A DNA stretch of 64,000 bases from Tetragonia tetragonoides (Eukaryota; Streptophyta; Magnoliopsida; Caryophyllales; Aizoaceae): NCBI GenBank assembly GCA_038025085.1, contig CM076147.1, forward strand, positions 25,707,001-25,771,000. Reading direction: 5' to 3'. Position numbers and translations under genes: made by a program. Positions 24,087 to 35,400 of this stretch are shown here, one piece after another; the first letter of the stretch is position 1; each line of letters opens with the position of its first letter. The notes beneath the pieces are model-generated. The model saw only the letters and a program-made list of their open reading frames with translations, searched no databases and was not told where the DNA came from.

Positions 24087-25386
24087 TTGAAAAAACTAAT
24101 AATATATATACAAGCTTTTCACAAAATAATAACAAAAACGACACACAAAACTCTGCATCTAATGAGCTAGATATACAAAAACATTAGCAAAAATGATTCA
24201 ATACTATGCATTCTAATTTTTACGCATAAATAATTAGAGCCTCCATATATACTTTACTTGTTTGGCATCAATTTTAGGCCTGTTGATCTGATTCATTCTA
24301 ATTTTAGGCCTGATGAAAAACAAAAGGAGCTCCAGAATTCAAGAAAACAGGCTATTGAGCTAAAATACATCAATGAAATAGCAGCGCACCAACCATCAGA
24401 CCATCTGCTCAAATGAAGCCAGAAAAATCAACCAAGAATTGCCCGGTTGATACCAGCCTGTAAACAACAGGTCAAAACAAAAAAAAAAAAACAGAGCAGA
24501 AGATATGTCACCAGTTTACAGCATAGCTTCAGACTCTGCATCAGATCCTTCAAGTACGTCACAATTTTTAACAAGTTCAAGTCCTTGACAGAAATTCATT
24601 AGTTAGTTACAAACTATATATACACACACAGAGGAAGCATAGAAAACAGATAGTAGCTCAAATTGACAATCCACTGTTCAAAAAGCACAATCAAAAGAAA
24701 TGCAATTCAATCCACATACAAGGTTACAACAATTACATCCAACGATCCATTATCCCTCTTACAGAACTCATTTCTTTGGATCCTACAAATAATACAATAA
24801 TTATAAGCTTGACTTGTGTACAGCCTATGTAAAACAGAAAAACAAGCTATTGCGGGGAATCCCTTTAAGAACTCTTATACAAAACATGAAAATTACAAAA
24901 TTAAATAAAGGAGCAGATGATAACAAATATAAATCCCTATTTCAAAGATTTCAAACACATCATTACAAGAACCAGGTTAGAGAGAGATCAATTACCGGAT
25001 TCTTACTGATCTTCACTCACTACACTATCTCCTCCTCTGTTCCTAAACAACCCCAACCAAAATCAAACATTAACAAGAGATTGTTAGGCTGTAGATAAGG
25101 GCATTAAACAACAATAAAATAAATGTATCAGAATTCACTTTTGCTCAAAGAACCACAACTACTGTATTCATCGAGCCACTCTGAAAAAAGGAAACAAATT
25201 CAAACTTAGAAGTTATTCAAAATAGAAAAAAATCCAAATAGCCAATCAATGAAATTCAGACCAAGCACCTTCGAAGGTTCTGCCAGGCGTGGTCAAGTGA
25301 ATCCCCAATTTCCATCTTGCTACCTCCTGTATCCAATCACTCTGCCAACTTACAAGAATACAAACATGGGGAGGAGGGCCTAGCTT

Positions 25387-25387
<1 letters not shown>

Positions 25388-25427
<40 letters not shown>
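25388..25427. repeat. (GA)n microsatellite
   Basis: About 20 uninterrupted GA repeats inside the CACTA element. Confidence 0.95.
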
Positions 25428-25431
<4 letters not shown>

Positions 25432-27114
25432 CCGCATAAGAGTAACAATGTCGAGGAGGGCAACCAAATCAATGAGTAGACAGGGGTGGCTGCAGAAAAT
25501 CAAATAGGTTCACAAAGATCATAAAGTTACCGTTCAGTTTAGGCAAATAAATCCAATGTGGTTATTATCCTTTGAATCGCCAAATATATACTGATTATTA
25601 TCATTATGTCCTAAGCCTCAAAACAGAGAAATAACAAAGATAAACAGTTAGGAATTAAACCAAAATTTAGATCATAATAACTGCTAAATTGCATGAAAAC
25701 TTGCTCTATTTTTCCTTAAACTCACTACTTGGTACCTTGATTTCTCAACATAATGGAGCATTTGAGCAAGCAAAGAACAGAGTTAAATGAAGTATAAGGT
25801 CAGAATTCAGACTATAGAATGCAAAAATTACCTATTTTAATCACACAAATCACCTAAGGATAGTTTTTGCTTGATGTCTAACAATACTATGTTGCTGGTC
25901 TCCTTATCTTGGATATTGGCCTTGATGTTGTTCATACTTCAGGAACATTTGCATCTATAGAATCAGAACGAATAAGGTAATGAAACAGATAATTTGATCA
26001 ATGAAGACAAGCGTTTTATGGCAAAATACTGAAATAAAATAGAGGAAACAGAACTTAACTTTAGGCACGACAATTTGAACTAATCCCTAAGGTATAAGAT
26101 CTCAACAACAATAATTGAACGCAGGTATGGCAGTTCAATTGAACCAAACCCTAGAGTATGAGATATTCATAACAATTTAACCACACCTTATGGTATAAGA
26201 TCACAAAACAACATTCGAATGAAACCCTAGGATAGACCTCGACATTTAGAATCAGATCTGAAGAAAAAAAACATGCTCAAAATCAAAATTTACAATTCAG
26301 AAACAAAACCACAAATTCGAGCTAATGATTTCACCGTTATGTTCTAAACGTTCGATCTAAAACTTCGCAACAAAATAGCATTCGAACCTTTATCAAAAAC
26401 GCAAATACGAACTAGAAACCTTCAATCAATACAAAATCAATTTCTAAACATATAAACCTTAACCCTAAATTCACAAAATAGCTACAACAATTCACAAAAC
26501 AGAAAATCATCACATAGATTCGAAGATTCGAAGAGAGGGAAAAGGAGATGACTAAGTACTGTGAGATACTTGAGAAGTAGAGTTTAAGAGAGGAGTTTGA
26601 TCAGATGCGATGATTGATGAATGAGAAAACCATTAAAAGGGAGGCCCGTGAGAGGAGAGAGAAAGCGTGGCACCTGGCTGGTGGGTGGCCGGGCGGTGGT
26701 TTGAGTAGTCTGGAAAGGGAGATGGATGGAGAGAGAGAGAGGCGGTGTGGGTGGGGAGATGAAGGGGTGAGGTGAAATGAAAGACAAGCATCGACTGATT
26801 GGGGTCAGTGAAACGCCCTTACATTTTCTTTTAGTAATTATTTTTAGAACAGTATTGGCGTCGGTGGTTCAACATGAACCGACGCCAATGCTTTTCCGCT
26901 TTTTATTTTTAATTTTTTGCATTATAGGCGTCGGTCATTAAAAAGAGATGCCAAAATTAACCACTTATTTACAATTATGCCACCATTTTATTATAGGCGT
27001 CGGTTATTTAGAAAAACCGACGCCTATGGCACGTTTTGTACTAGTGCATAAAACATCTTAAGGAAGTGCTTGGTTTGGCGTGTGCTATTGGTGATGGTAA
27101 TTTTCTTTATTGAA

Positions 27115-27186
27115 GCCTATTAGCTCAATGGTAGAGTATTGAGCTATTTGGCACAAAAAGATGTGGGTTCGAATCTCACATAGGCT
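27115..27186 (+). other. tRNA-like sequence just outside the CACTA right end
   Basis: Acceptor pair GCCTAT/ATAGGC is perfect, the A-box-like stretch is TAGCTCAATGGTA, and the T-arm is GTGGG-TTCGAAT-CTCAC. It starts 68 bases beyond the CACTA end, shares the ACAAAAAG block with 24015-24086, and has the same aberrant middle arm. A TTTTTT run lies about 20 bases downstream. Confidence 0.6.
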
Positions 27187-27225
27187 TTGTAGCTCTTAAC
27201 TTTTTTCAATGTACTCATCCTTCAA

Positions 27226-28085
27226 TCTAAATGAGTCACCACTCAGTCACTCACCCCTGTATTATGTGTGGAGCATCCCTATATTATGTAGGAGTCACCC
27301 CTATAATATGTAGGAGTCACCCCTATATTATGTGTTACCCCTGTATTTTTTATTCTTTTTGGAAAGTGTATAAAGTTTATTTCCTTCCAAGATGATAAGT
27401 ACAATCAGCACAATATTTAGAGCAACAGCTCCTAATCACAGAAAACTCTAAACAGCTACTAGAAAAATCATTTACTGGTACAAGGGCATTCTGTTTCCAC
27501 ACTTGTGTACCTTAGGAAGGCTACAAGCACGGGACCATTGTCATGTGCCACACAACGATGGTGGTAGTCCCATGGAAGCTTTCCTAGAGAAGCTTTGTTC
27601 TTGATACTATTAACGGCTGGTTGACATAAAGAATTCCAGACAACCAAAGATTTATTACTTACTGTTGTCATCTCTACCAGTCATTCTTGGTGTTCTCTTT
27701 TATATTTTACTCTCTATATTCATTGAAACTAATTATTTAGATTCACCCCTCAAATTCACCTAAGTACGCCCCTCAAATTTAGCTAGAGTCCCCCCTGAAT
27801 CTATTTGGAGCCAACCCTTATATGAACTGGAGCCACCCCTTAAATTTACCCGGAGCCACCCCCTACTTCACCTGGAGCCACCCCCTACTTCACCTGGAGC
27901 CACCGCTTTACCTGGTGCCACCACTCAAATTTACTTACATCCACCCCCTACTTCACCTGGAGTCACCCCTAACATTTACCTACAACCACCCAATCTAATA
28001 TCAGACTCACCCTGAATGTAAAAAGAGTCACTCCCATTCTTTTATCATAGCTGCCCTGACATTATTTCAGAGACATCCCCAAGTC
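27226..28085 (-). repeat. GGTGGCTCC-type minisatellite in opposite orientation, tract M2
   Basis: Sparse units at 27226-27350 (GGAGTCACCCCTATA..) are followed by a dense array at 27740-28085. The dense array includes near-identical 22-base units GGAGCCACCCCCTACTTCACCT (27853-27900, third diverging) and many diverged ones. Between them (27360-27740) nothing recognisable is seen. Confidence 0.8.
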
Positions 28086-28091
28086 TAAAAA

Positions 28092-28162
28092 AGTCTATGT
28101 AGGATTTGAACCTACACGTGTGCTATGTAAATGCACATGCTCTACCATTTGAGCTAATAAAC
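28092..28162 (-). other. tRNA-like sequence with cloverleaf potential and 9-base anticodon-position loop
   Basis: On the minus strand: acceptor GTTTAT../ATAGAC pairs, D-arm GCTC-AAATGGTA-GAGC, middle arm TGTGC-ATTTACATA-GCACA and T-arm GTAGG-TTCAAAT-CCTAC, followed by TTTTTT, a possible Pol III terminator. The middle loop has 9 bases, not the 7 of a functional tRNA. A and B boxes are recognisable. Confidence 0.6.
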
Positions 28163-28227
28163 CTCCTCCTTGCTTACTTCGTATAAATAAAAATTGACTA
28201 AATCTTTACATAGCAAAGGAAAAAAAA

Positions 28228-28243
28228 GGGGGGGGGGGGGGGG
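28228..28243. repeat. G homopolymer run
   Basis: A run of about 16 G after a short A run. Length in homopolymers may be an assembly estimate. Confidence 0.9.
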
Positions 28244-28637
28244 CAGGTACTTCAACCCAAGGCATCTATTCTCCACCATAATAATCCTCTCACTCATCGT
28301 TCCAACATACCTACCTTTGCATTAATCTTAAAAAAAAAACACCACCAAATTTTGAACTACTGGTTCACCTTAAAGCTACTTTCTGATTATTGCAATCTAC
28401 TGAGGAAACGCCATCACACAACCTTACAGAATCTCGGACGCATACTAACACGCTTCTTGATATTAGCTCACATGCTGTTAGGATAACACAACACAATACG
28501 ATTAGTTTGTTGTCAACAACAAGTGCAGCAACTAGTGATCTATGAATAAATAGAATTAGTCTTTGTTTTTTTCAATAACATAGGAATTTACTCTAAAAGC
28601 CCAAATTCATTCCTGCATTTCTAGTTGCAATGAACTA

Positions 28638-28912
28638 AATGGAGTCACCCCCAAAAAAATAACCAGAGCTACCACAAAGTTATGATAAGAGCCACCACAA
28701 GGTTTAATAAGAGCCACCCCTATATTGCTATTGAAGTTATTCAAAAAATAAAAATAAAAAAACATTTCAAGTACTAATTTCATAAATATGCAGCTTCAAC
28801 GCCATCCCTAAGTAATACAGGATTCACCGCAAAGTAACAACATGAGCCACCCCCAAAATATGAACATGAGCCACCCCAAAATATGAACATGAGCCACCCC
28901 AAATGCTAGTTA
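28638..28912 (-). repeat. GGTGGCTCC-type minisatellite in opposite orientation, tract M3
   Basis: Units GAGCCACCCC(C)AAAATATGAACAT repeat with a period of about 23 near the end. The tract and its internal non-repeat spacer align with M1 (19884-20246) in the same orientation. Confidence 0.8.
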
Positions 28913-29894
28913 GATAGATTCATAATAATGAAACATATCTTAGGTGTGTTGGTGTGTATACTCCTTTTTGATACCATGTCACCAATTATAGAAAGTTAGT
29001 ATACTCCACATGTCTTAGCCCAATCCTGCCACTCTAAGCAAATGAGTACAACACAAATTACAGAATGCTTGTATACTACAGGCCTTCCTCGCACTCTACA
29101 AACCCAAAATGGCATAGCACAATTGATTGTCTGCTACCATACGACCATTTGAATTGAGGGAACCAATTTTATAAGGTCTCCAGCTTTGCAAGAAATTTTT
29201 AGCATTGATATTAGGCAACAATGGCCTTTATCTTGGAAGAAATGGTTCGCAATCACCAATTTAAACGAATGAAAAAAAATTTAAAGAAAAGGCAAGGTGA
29301 GCAATACTTTTTCACCTGTATTATCAGCTATTCAATACAAACGAAAAAATATCCTATTCAATCAAAATTAAAATTTAGCAAATGATCGACAAAATCAGCT
29401 AAAGTAATCACAAACACAACATAAACTACATGAAATCTCTTCATTAATTATATACGCTAGCATTAAACAAAACGAAATTACAGTAAAACCCTAAACCCAA
29501 AATCAATGAGGACAATTACAACAGTAGGTGATATGAGTTAGAGAGAGAAGACCAGAGGGAGACACTAACCTCTTTAAGAATTGAACCAATTTGAAGCACA
29601 AATTCGAAGGAATTGATTAGTTGAGTACTGAAAGTTCCTCTGCTTAGCGTTAATGGAGTCGTCGTTGTTGGGGCAAGAGAAGGGAGATGAGAGAGAGCCA
29701 GAGAGTGCATGCTAAGATTTGCAACTCGCAAGTGTTTGACTGTTTTATTTTTTCTTTTTTGATTTTACTGTATATGATGAGCGGTCCAGATCTCAGGTTC
29801 ATACAGTTAGCATATGATAAGTGGTTCGCACCAGATCTGGATTATATAAACCAGAGCATACATATATCTATCTATCTACATATATATAGATATA

Positions 29895-30523
29895 GGGTTG
29901 GGTTCATATGAGAGCATCAGTTTTTATGAGAGCATGAGAGCAGATCCTAGCTGTTGGATGGGAAGATCTAATGGTCCATATTAAACACATTTCATTAATG
30001 GTATAATGGTAAATTCATTGAACTTCAATTTAAAAACCCACTTCAGAGTTGCATACCCGATTGCACAGCCCCCTCCCCTTCCCCACTCAGCTTCTCTCCC
30101 CTGCCCGCCCCTCCCACACCGGTGGGCTCGCCGGTGGACGGCGATCTCGTCAATCTCTCTCTCTCTTCTCCTCTCGATTAGTATCGATAATTGTCAGATT
30201 TGTGATCGGTCGGGCGGTGGTCGAGAGGTTTTGGGACAGCCATTTGGCAGGGTTCCTCGCCCACGGCGAGCCTGTCGGTGGGTCAGTCGGCAATGCTTCG
30301 TCGAATGGTGGTTAACAATGTTTGCGGGAAGAGTGGAAATATGGTGGGTAGGGGCTGTTTGGATGTGGAAAGTGGGTGGCAGGAGAGAGAAATTGGTGGG
30401 AAATGGATGTTGTAGCTTTTTGTTTGTGTTTTTTGTTTTTAAATTACAATGAATGCCAGCCCTTGATTTGTTTTACATGAGTGGATAGGATCTTCTCTCA
30501 TGCTCTCATATGAACCCAACCCC
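29895..30523. mobile_element. Small TIR element carrying GC-rich, gene-like sequence (Pack-type candidate)
   Basis: The left end GGGTTGGGTTCATATGAGAG and the complement of the right end are identical over about 23 bases. The interior (30060-30330) is strikingly GC-rich compared with the AT flanks and has a pyrimidine-rich leader-like stretch. The longest frame there has no recognisable domain. A captured host 5' UTR/exon fragment is the simplest reading (inference). Flanks are AT repeats, so the TSD cannot be read. Confidence 0.7.

Positions 30524-30527
<4 letters not shown>

Positions 30528-30566
<39 letters not shown>
30528..30566. repeat. (TA)n microsatellite
   Basis: About 19 TA repeats immediately beside the right end of the small TIR element. 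Confidence 0.95.
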
Positions 30567-30568
<2 letters not shown>

Positions 30569-31212
30569 CAATGAAACAATATCATTATCCATCTACGGAA
30601 ACAAAAAAGAGCAACAAAAGAAGATCAAACCACACTATTTGGTCAGATCATTTACAACTATCACAACTCCATAAGATTTAGAGCTTGCATTGCATGAATA
30701 ACAAGAGTGGTAGCTGAAGCTTCAAGCTGGAATCTCTAAGACTAAAATACAGAGTTAAATGAAATTAAAACATACCAACAATAGCCAAAAATGAGGATCA
30801 TCTACAGTGTTAAATTGAAAGATACAAAAAAATGGTTACAAAATAATATTTGAAAAATGGATTCAAAATGAAAAATAAATGATCATTAAGATACCATTTA
30901 AGGGTAATATTAATGTACAAATGACGTAAATGATAACCTTCAACTGCAATCTATAAAGCAAATAGGGTGCTAACTAATTATTAAACAAAAATGGAGAAAC
31001 AAAGACAGTTCAAAGAAGCAAGAAAAAGAAGAAGAGATATTCTATAGAACAAAAGACAAGGGAATAATGACACTGGATACAAAATAAATCGACAGGCTTT
31101 AGCCTCGACACCAACCGGTAATACGATACCAGATTATGATTCTCCATATGACTAAATTAAGAGTTACACATGACTCAAGGCCATTGACCCGGTTTTGTTT
31201 TTAGGCATAAGC
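30567..31212. other. Non-coding AT-rich stretch
   Basis: No feature recognised. It probably belongs to the Helitron upstream of its Rep/helicase gene. Confidence 0.5.
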
Positions 31213-31945
31213 AACGGAAGATCAAGAAATGTGCAACAAAAGCCAAACCAAATGAGTAATACTGGTAAGTTTCTACAGCAGTATACACTTCAGTGTAACT
31301 AGGTAATCAATACAATTAAACTGAAAATGACAAATCGCACAGTAACGAAATGGAATACTTCATGTCAATGTAAATTATAGTTAAAAACGGAAGATCAAGA
31401 AATGTGCAACAAAAGCCAAACCAAATGAGTAATACTGGTAGGTTTCTACAGCAGTATACACTTCAGTGTAACTAGGTAATCAATACAATTAAACTGAAAA
31501 TGACAAATCGCACAGTAACGAAATGGAATACTTCATGTCAATGTAAATTATAGTTAAAAATAAATTATAGTTAGAAACAAATATTCACATATCCAGACGT
31601 AAAGAAAGACATTCCTTTTTCATGTTTACATAAAGTAGCTTAATAGAAGTTACTTCATGTCAATGTAAATTATAGTTAAAAACGGAAGATCAAGAAATGT
31701 GCAACAAAAGCCAAACCAAATGAGTAATACTGGTAGGTTTCTACAGCAGTATACACTTCAGTGTAACTAGGTAATCAATACAATTAAACTGAAAATGACA
31801 AATCGCACAGTAACGAAATGGAATACTTCATGTCAATGTAAATTATAGTTAAAAATAAATTATAGTTAGAAACAAATATTCACATATCCAGACGTAAAGA
31901 AAGACATTCCTTTTTCATGTTTACATAAAGTAGCTTAATAGAAGT
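31213..31945 (+). repeat. Recent tandem duplications, 173-bp unit in three copies
   Basis: The unit starting AACGGAAGATCAAGAAATGT occurs at 31213, 31386 and 31681. Copies 2 and 3 are each followed by the same roughly 110-bp segment (TAAATTATAGTTAGAAACAA..), so a 295-bp block has also been duplicated. Copies are almost identical by eye, so the event is recent or homogenised, and the locus may vary in copy number. Confidence 0.92.
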
Positions 31946-32467
31946 TTCTTCCCATTACTCTGCAGCTACAAACCCTACCACTACCATTTCCTTTTCTAAA
32001 AAAAGTGTTCTTACGCCCAAATATTTTGTGGGGAAAACTCCTAATACAAACAGAATTAGTATCTAAAAGATTGAACAGTCTCAACAAGTGTACTTACTTC
32101 ATCTTAATATTATGTAAATAATATACTGGCATTTATCGTCACATGGTTTCTCCCACATACGTAATATTTGAAACAAATTTCACTAATATAAGTAGAAAGA
32201 GATATAAGGTACCTAGATCTTGGTGAACCAAGTCATAAATGTCAATATTGCCAAGCAATTATGTGGTATGAAGAAAGGATTAAAAAGGCACACAAATCAG
32301 CATATCCAAGCTTCTCAATATGTTGCGTCGAAGGAAAGGTTAGGTTGCCTTCAACCAAACCAGCTCCACCATTCCTACGCTAATTACTCGACTATAAAGA
32401 GGGTAAAGTTGCTGCCACTTTCAGAGATAATGAAAGAGTATATGATTCCATTTTCTCATTCACATCT

Positions 32468-35400
32468 ATGCGTGCTAACATTGATAGAAGTATAAATAGA
32501 GCATCTGGACCTAATGTATACAGAATAAGTGGCCAAAACTTTCATCGCATCGATTCACTTCTCCCTGAACCAGGTGCAAACCCTAAGTTTGCACAACTTT
32601 ATATTTATGACACAAAGATTGAAGTGTTAAATATAATGAAAGCATTAGAAAAGGAAAGCACTGCAGAGAATCTTGATGAACACATAGTGAAAGGACTACA
32701 AGACACCTTCGATGAAGTGAATGAGCTCGCGAAGGTATTTAGAATGGCTCGCGACCGGATTCAAGGTAATTCTAATGTGCAGTTGCAGATCCGGCTAATA
32801 AGCAGGGGACCACAGAAACAATACAATGCACCAACATCATCTGAAATAGCTGCTTTAGTGGTGGGGGATTTAGGGCAATCTAAATTTGGAAGAGATGTAA
32901 TTATTGAGAAAAAAAATTGGAACTTTGAAAAAAATATCAGAAGATCATCCTTCTTTCATGGCGTTACAGTACCCACCGCTTTTCCCTTATGGGGAAGATG
33001 GATATTCATGAGTCTATAACTTATAGTACGGATATAATTAAGAAGGAACAAGGTTAATAGAGAATTTGTGACAATGTTGGAGTACTATGCATATAAGTTG
33101 CAACTTAGACTCAATGAAGGCCTGATAATCCATCTTGCCGGAATATTGTTTCAGCAGTTTGTAGTTGATTGTTACACTGCAATTGAGGAAGAACGGCTAC
33201 GATTTGTTAGTCAAACCAGACAATTTTACGAAGCGACTTATACAATAATATCTACGATGCGGTGGTTAAAGGAGATCATGTTGGTAAATCAGTTGGGCAA
33301 CATGTTGTTCTACCTCCTTCTTACACATGAGGACCATGCTACATGATGTAAAACTATCAAGCTGCAATGGCTATATGCAGGTACGAATACTAATTAATTA
33401 AACTGTCGACAATAATTGAAATCAAACATATTTAATTTATCGATGGTAACTCCAATACTTATGGTTTTTTTCACCAAATAAAATCTGTATTTTTGAAAGT
33501 GGTATGGAAATCCGCATCTCTTTATTACCTTCACTGCAAATCCAAGGTGGTCAGAGATCAAATACATGTTGAGTCACGTACCAGGACAAAGGCCAGAAGA
33601 TAGACTAGATATCGTTTGCAGAGTATTCCAATTGAAACTAAACCAATTTATGAAGACACTAAAAGATTAACAACACTTTGAAAAAGTCTGTGCATGTAAG
33701 TATTGCAGAGAAACATTCTCTTTCACAATCACTTCCCAATACAAACCTGCAATATTGCAAAGAGACTCATAAGAAAGCGTGAAAATGATTAAACTACCTT
33801 TGATAATAAGTCATACTAACCAAATTCAATAACCTTAAAAACAGGAAACAAAATAAAATCAATTGGAAAAAAATATTCATTCATTTTTAAAAAGAAAACC
33901 CTCTGGTAGACCTCCATTACAGAATAAATATGAGAGTTGAATGAAATTTGACCTCCATTACAGAATAAATATGTGAGTTGCATGAAATTTTCGGACCAAT
34001 CCTTTATCCAAACTGATGAGACAGAATCCAGCTACACACAACCTAAATGGCAAACAACATAGACTCTTCTTAGAAAAAAAAATTGTTCTACGCAATTAAC
34101 AACAGTTCAATAATGAAAAATAACGGAAAACATTAAATCAGCGAAAACAGACTCAGGTACAAAGAATATAGAAAAAATAATAAAATAAAAAATAGCAGAA
34201 TTACACGAAAAAGAAAAATAAAATACAAGGAAACTAAAAAGTTAAACTTAGACATATTATACCATAAATGATCAAAACCAAGGTTCACAATTATTATGAG
34301 GCGTCTTTTAACTATTGTATTTGTCATCTTTGCACACACTTGTATACACTATTGACTTCCAAAAAAGAGGACTGCCGCATGCTCATATTTTGTTGTGGCT
34401 TGAGGATGATGAAAAATATACATCACCTCAATTCGTGGACACCATTATTTCTGCCGAGATTCCAGATAAAAAAGAAGATCCAAGGACGTATGATATTGTA
34501 ACCCAATTCATGATACACGGACCATGTGGCCACTACAACAAATCAGCAACATGCATGTCAGATGGTTTCAGGTGTTCCAAAAAGTTCCCAAAACAATATA
34601 ATCCGGAGACCACAATAGATGAAAATGGATATGTGACACATAGGAGAAGAAATAACGAAAGGTAAGCAGTAGCTTTCAACATATTATTTAGTTAAGATAA
34701 AAAAAAAGCAAAACAGATAACAACTATAATCTACTGTTGACATAAGGTTGTGAAGAAAGGAGACATCCATCAGGACAATGGTTATGTTGTTCCTTACAAC
34801 CGAAAACTGCTTTTACTATTTGAAGCACATATCAACGTCGAGTGGTGCAATAAATCAAAAGCAATTAAGTATTTGTTCACGTACTAAAGCAAGGGATCTG
34901 ATAGAACAACAATGATAATAGACGAAGGAAACCCAAACAAAGATGATAAAATCAAGACCTACTTGGATTGTCGTTGAAGCAATTTGGCGCATCTTTGCAT
35001 TCGTTATTCACCTCAGATTGACAGCTGTCATACGTCTACATGTACACTTGGAGGGGGAACAATACCTAATCATGAAAGACCCTCTAGCAACTTGAAGAAA
35101 GTAATCAAGAGAGCAAATGTGCATGCTACAATGCTCACAGAATGGATGAAAATGAATAAAAAATGTCCAGAAGCAAGGACATTGATATATGCAGAGTTTT
35201 CTACAATGTTCGTTCGATATGATTATTTAAAAGCATGGGATGAAGAAAAATAAGAATGGGTCACAACAAGAGGTTGGACAAGAAGAAAAAGTGGGAAATG
35301 CATTGGAAGAATAGTCTATGTGCATCGAACAGTAGGAGAAAGATATTATCTTAGATTACTGTTGAACTCGGCAAGGGGACAAAGAAACTACGAGGAGATT

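Larger units (their letters stand above)
23582..27046 (+). mobile_element. Non-autonomous CACTA (En/Spm) element (3465 bp), TSD CAT
   Basis: It starts CACTAGTACAAAA and ends TTTTGTACTAGTG, with CAT duplicated at 23579-23581 and 27047-27049. Subterminal regions (23605-23955 and 26853-27027) contain many copies of TAGGCGTCGGTT in both orientations, often as face-to-face hairpin pairs, as expected for transposase-binding subterminal repeats. No transposase frame was recognised inside. Near the right end the minus strand reads like a CT-rich leader (about 26790-26520), perhaps an element promoter or captured gene leader. A tRNA-like sequence (24015-24086) and a GA microsatellite lie inside. Confidence 0.93.
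16429..29857 (+). mobile_element. Large composite repeat-rich element with imperfect inverted ends (unclassified, possibly MULE-like)
   Basis: The left end (16429-16505) and the complement of the right end (about 29770-29857) align imperfectly over about 70 bases. Both start near CAGAT..GCGAACC, contain a GTATGAACC/ATACGAACT block and then a CCG(T/C)CTGATCAT-like block, and both are flanked by AT repeats. The interior, without the CACTA insertion, is about 10 kb. It holds spliced-looking short ORFs, six GGTGGCTCC-type tracts, two GGTTAACTTTTA-type tracts and tRNA-like sequences. No transposase was recognised. The MULE suggestion rests only on long inverted ends and AT-rich targets; no TSD can be read in the AT flanks. 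Confidence 0.45.

Noticed and set aside
24015..28162. Functional tRNA genes
   Set aside because: Acceptor, D and T arms look good, but the middle arm does not give a normal 7-base loop with a readable anticodon in any copy, so they are called tRNA-like only.
30006..30452. 148-codon ORF as a real gene
   Set aside because: Overlapping frames in a GC-rich captured segment inside a small TIR element; no domain, and the end runs into the AT-rich terminal part.
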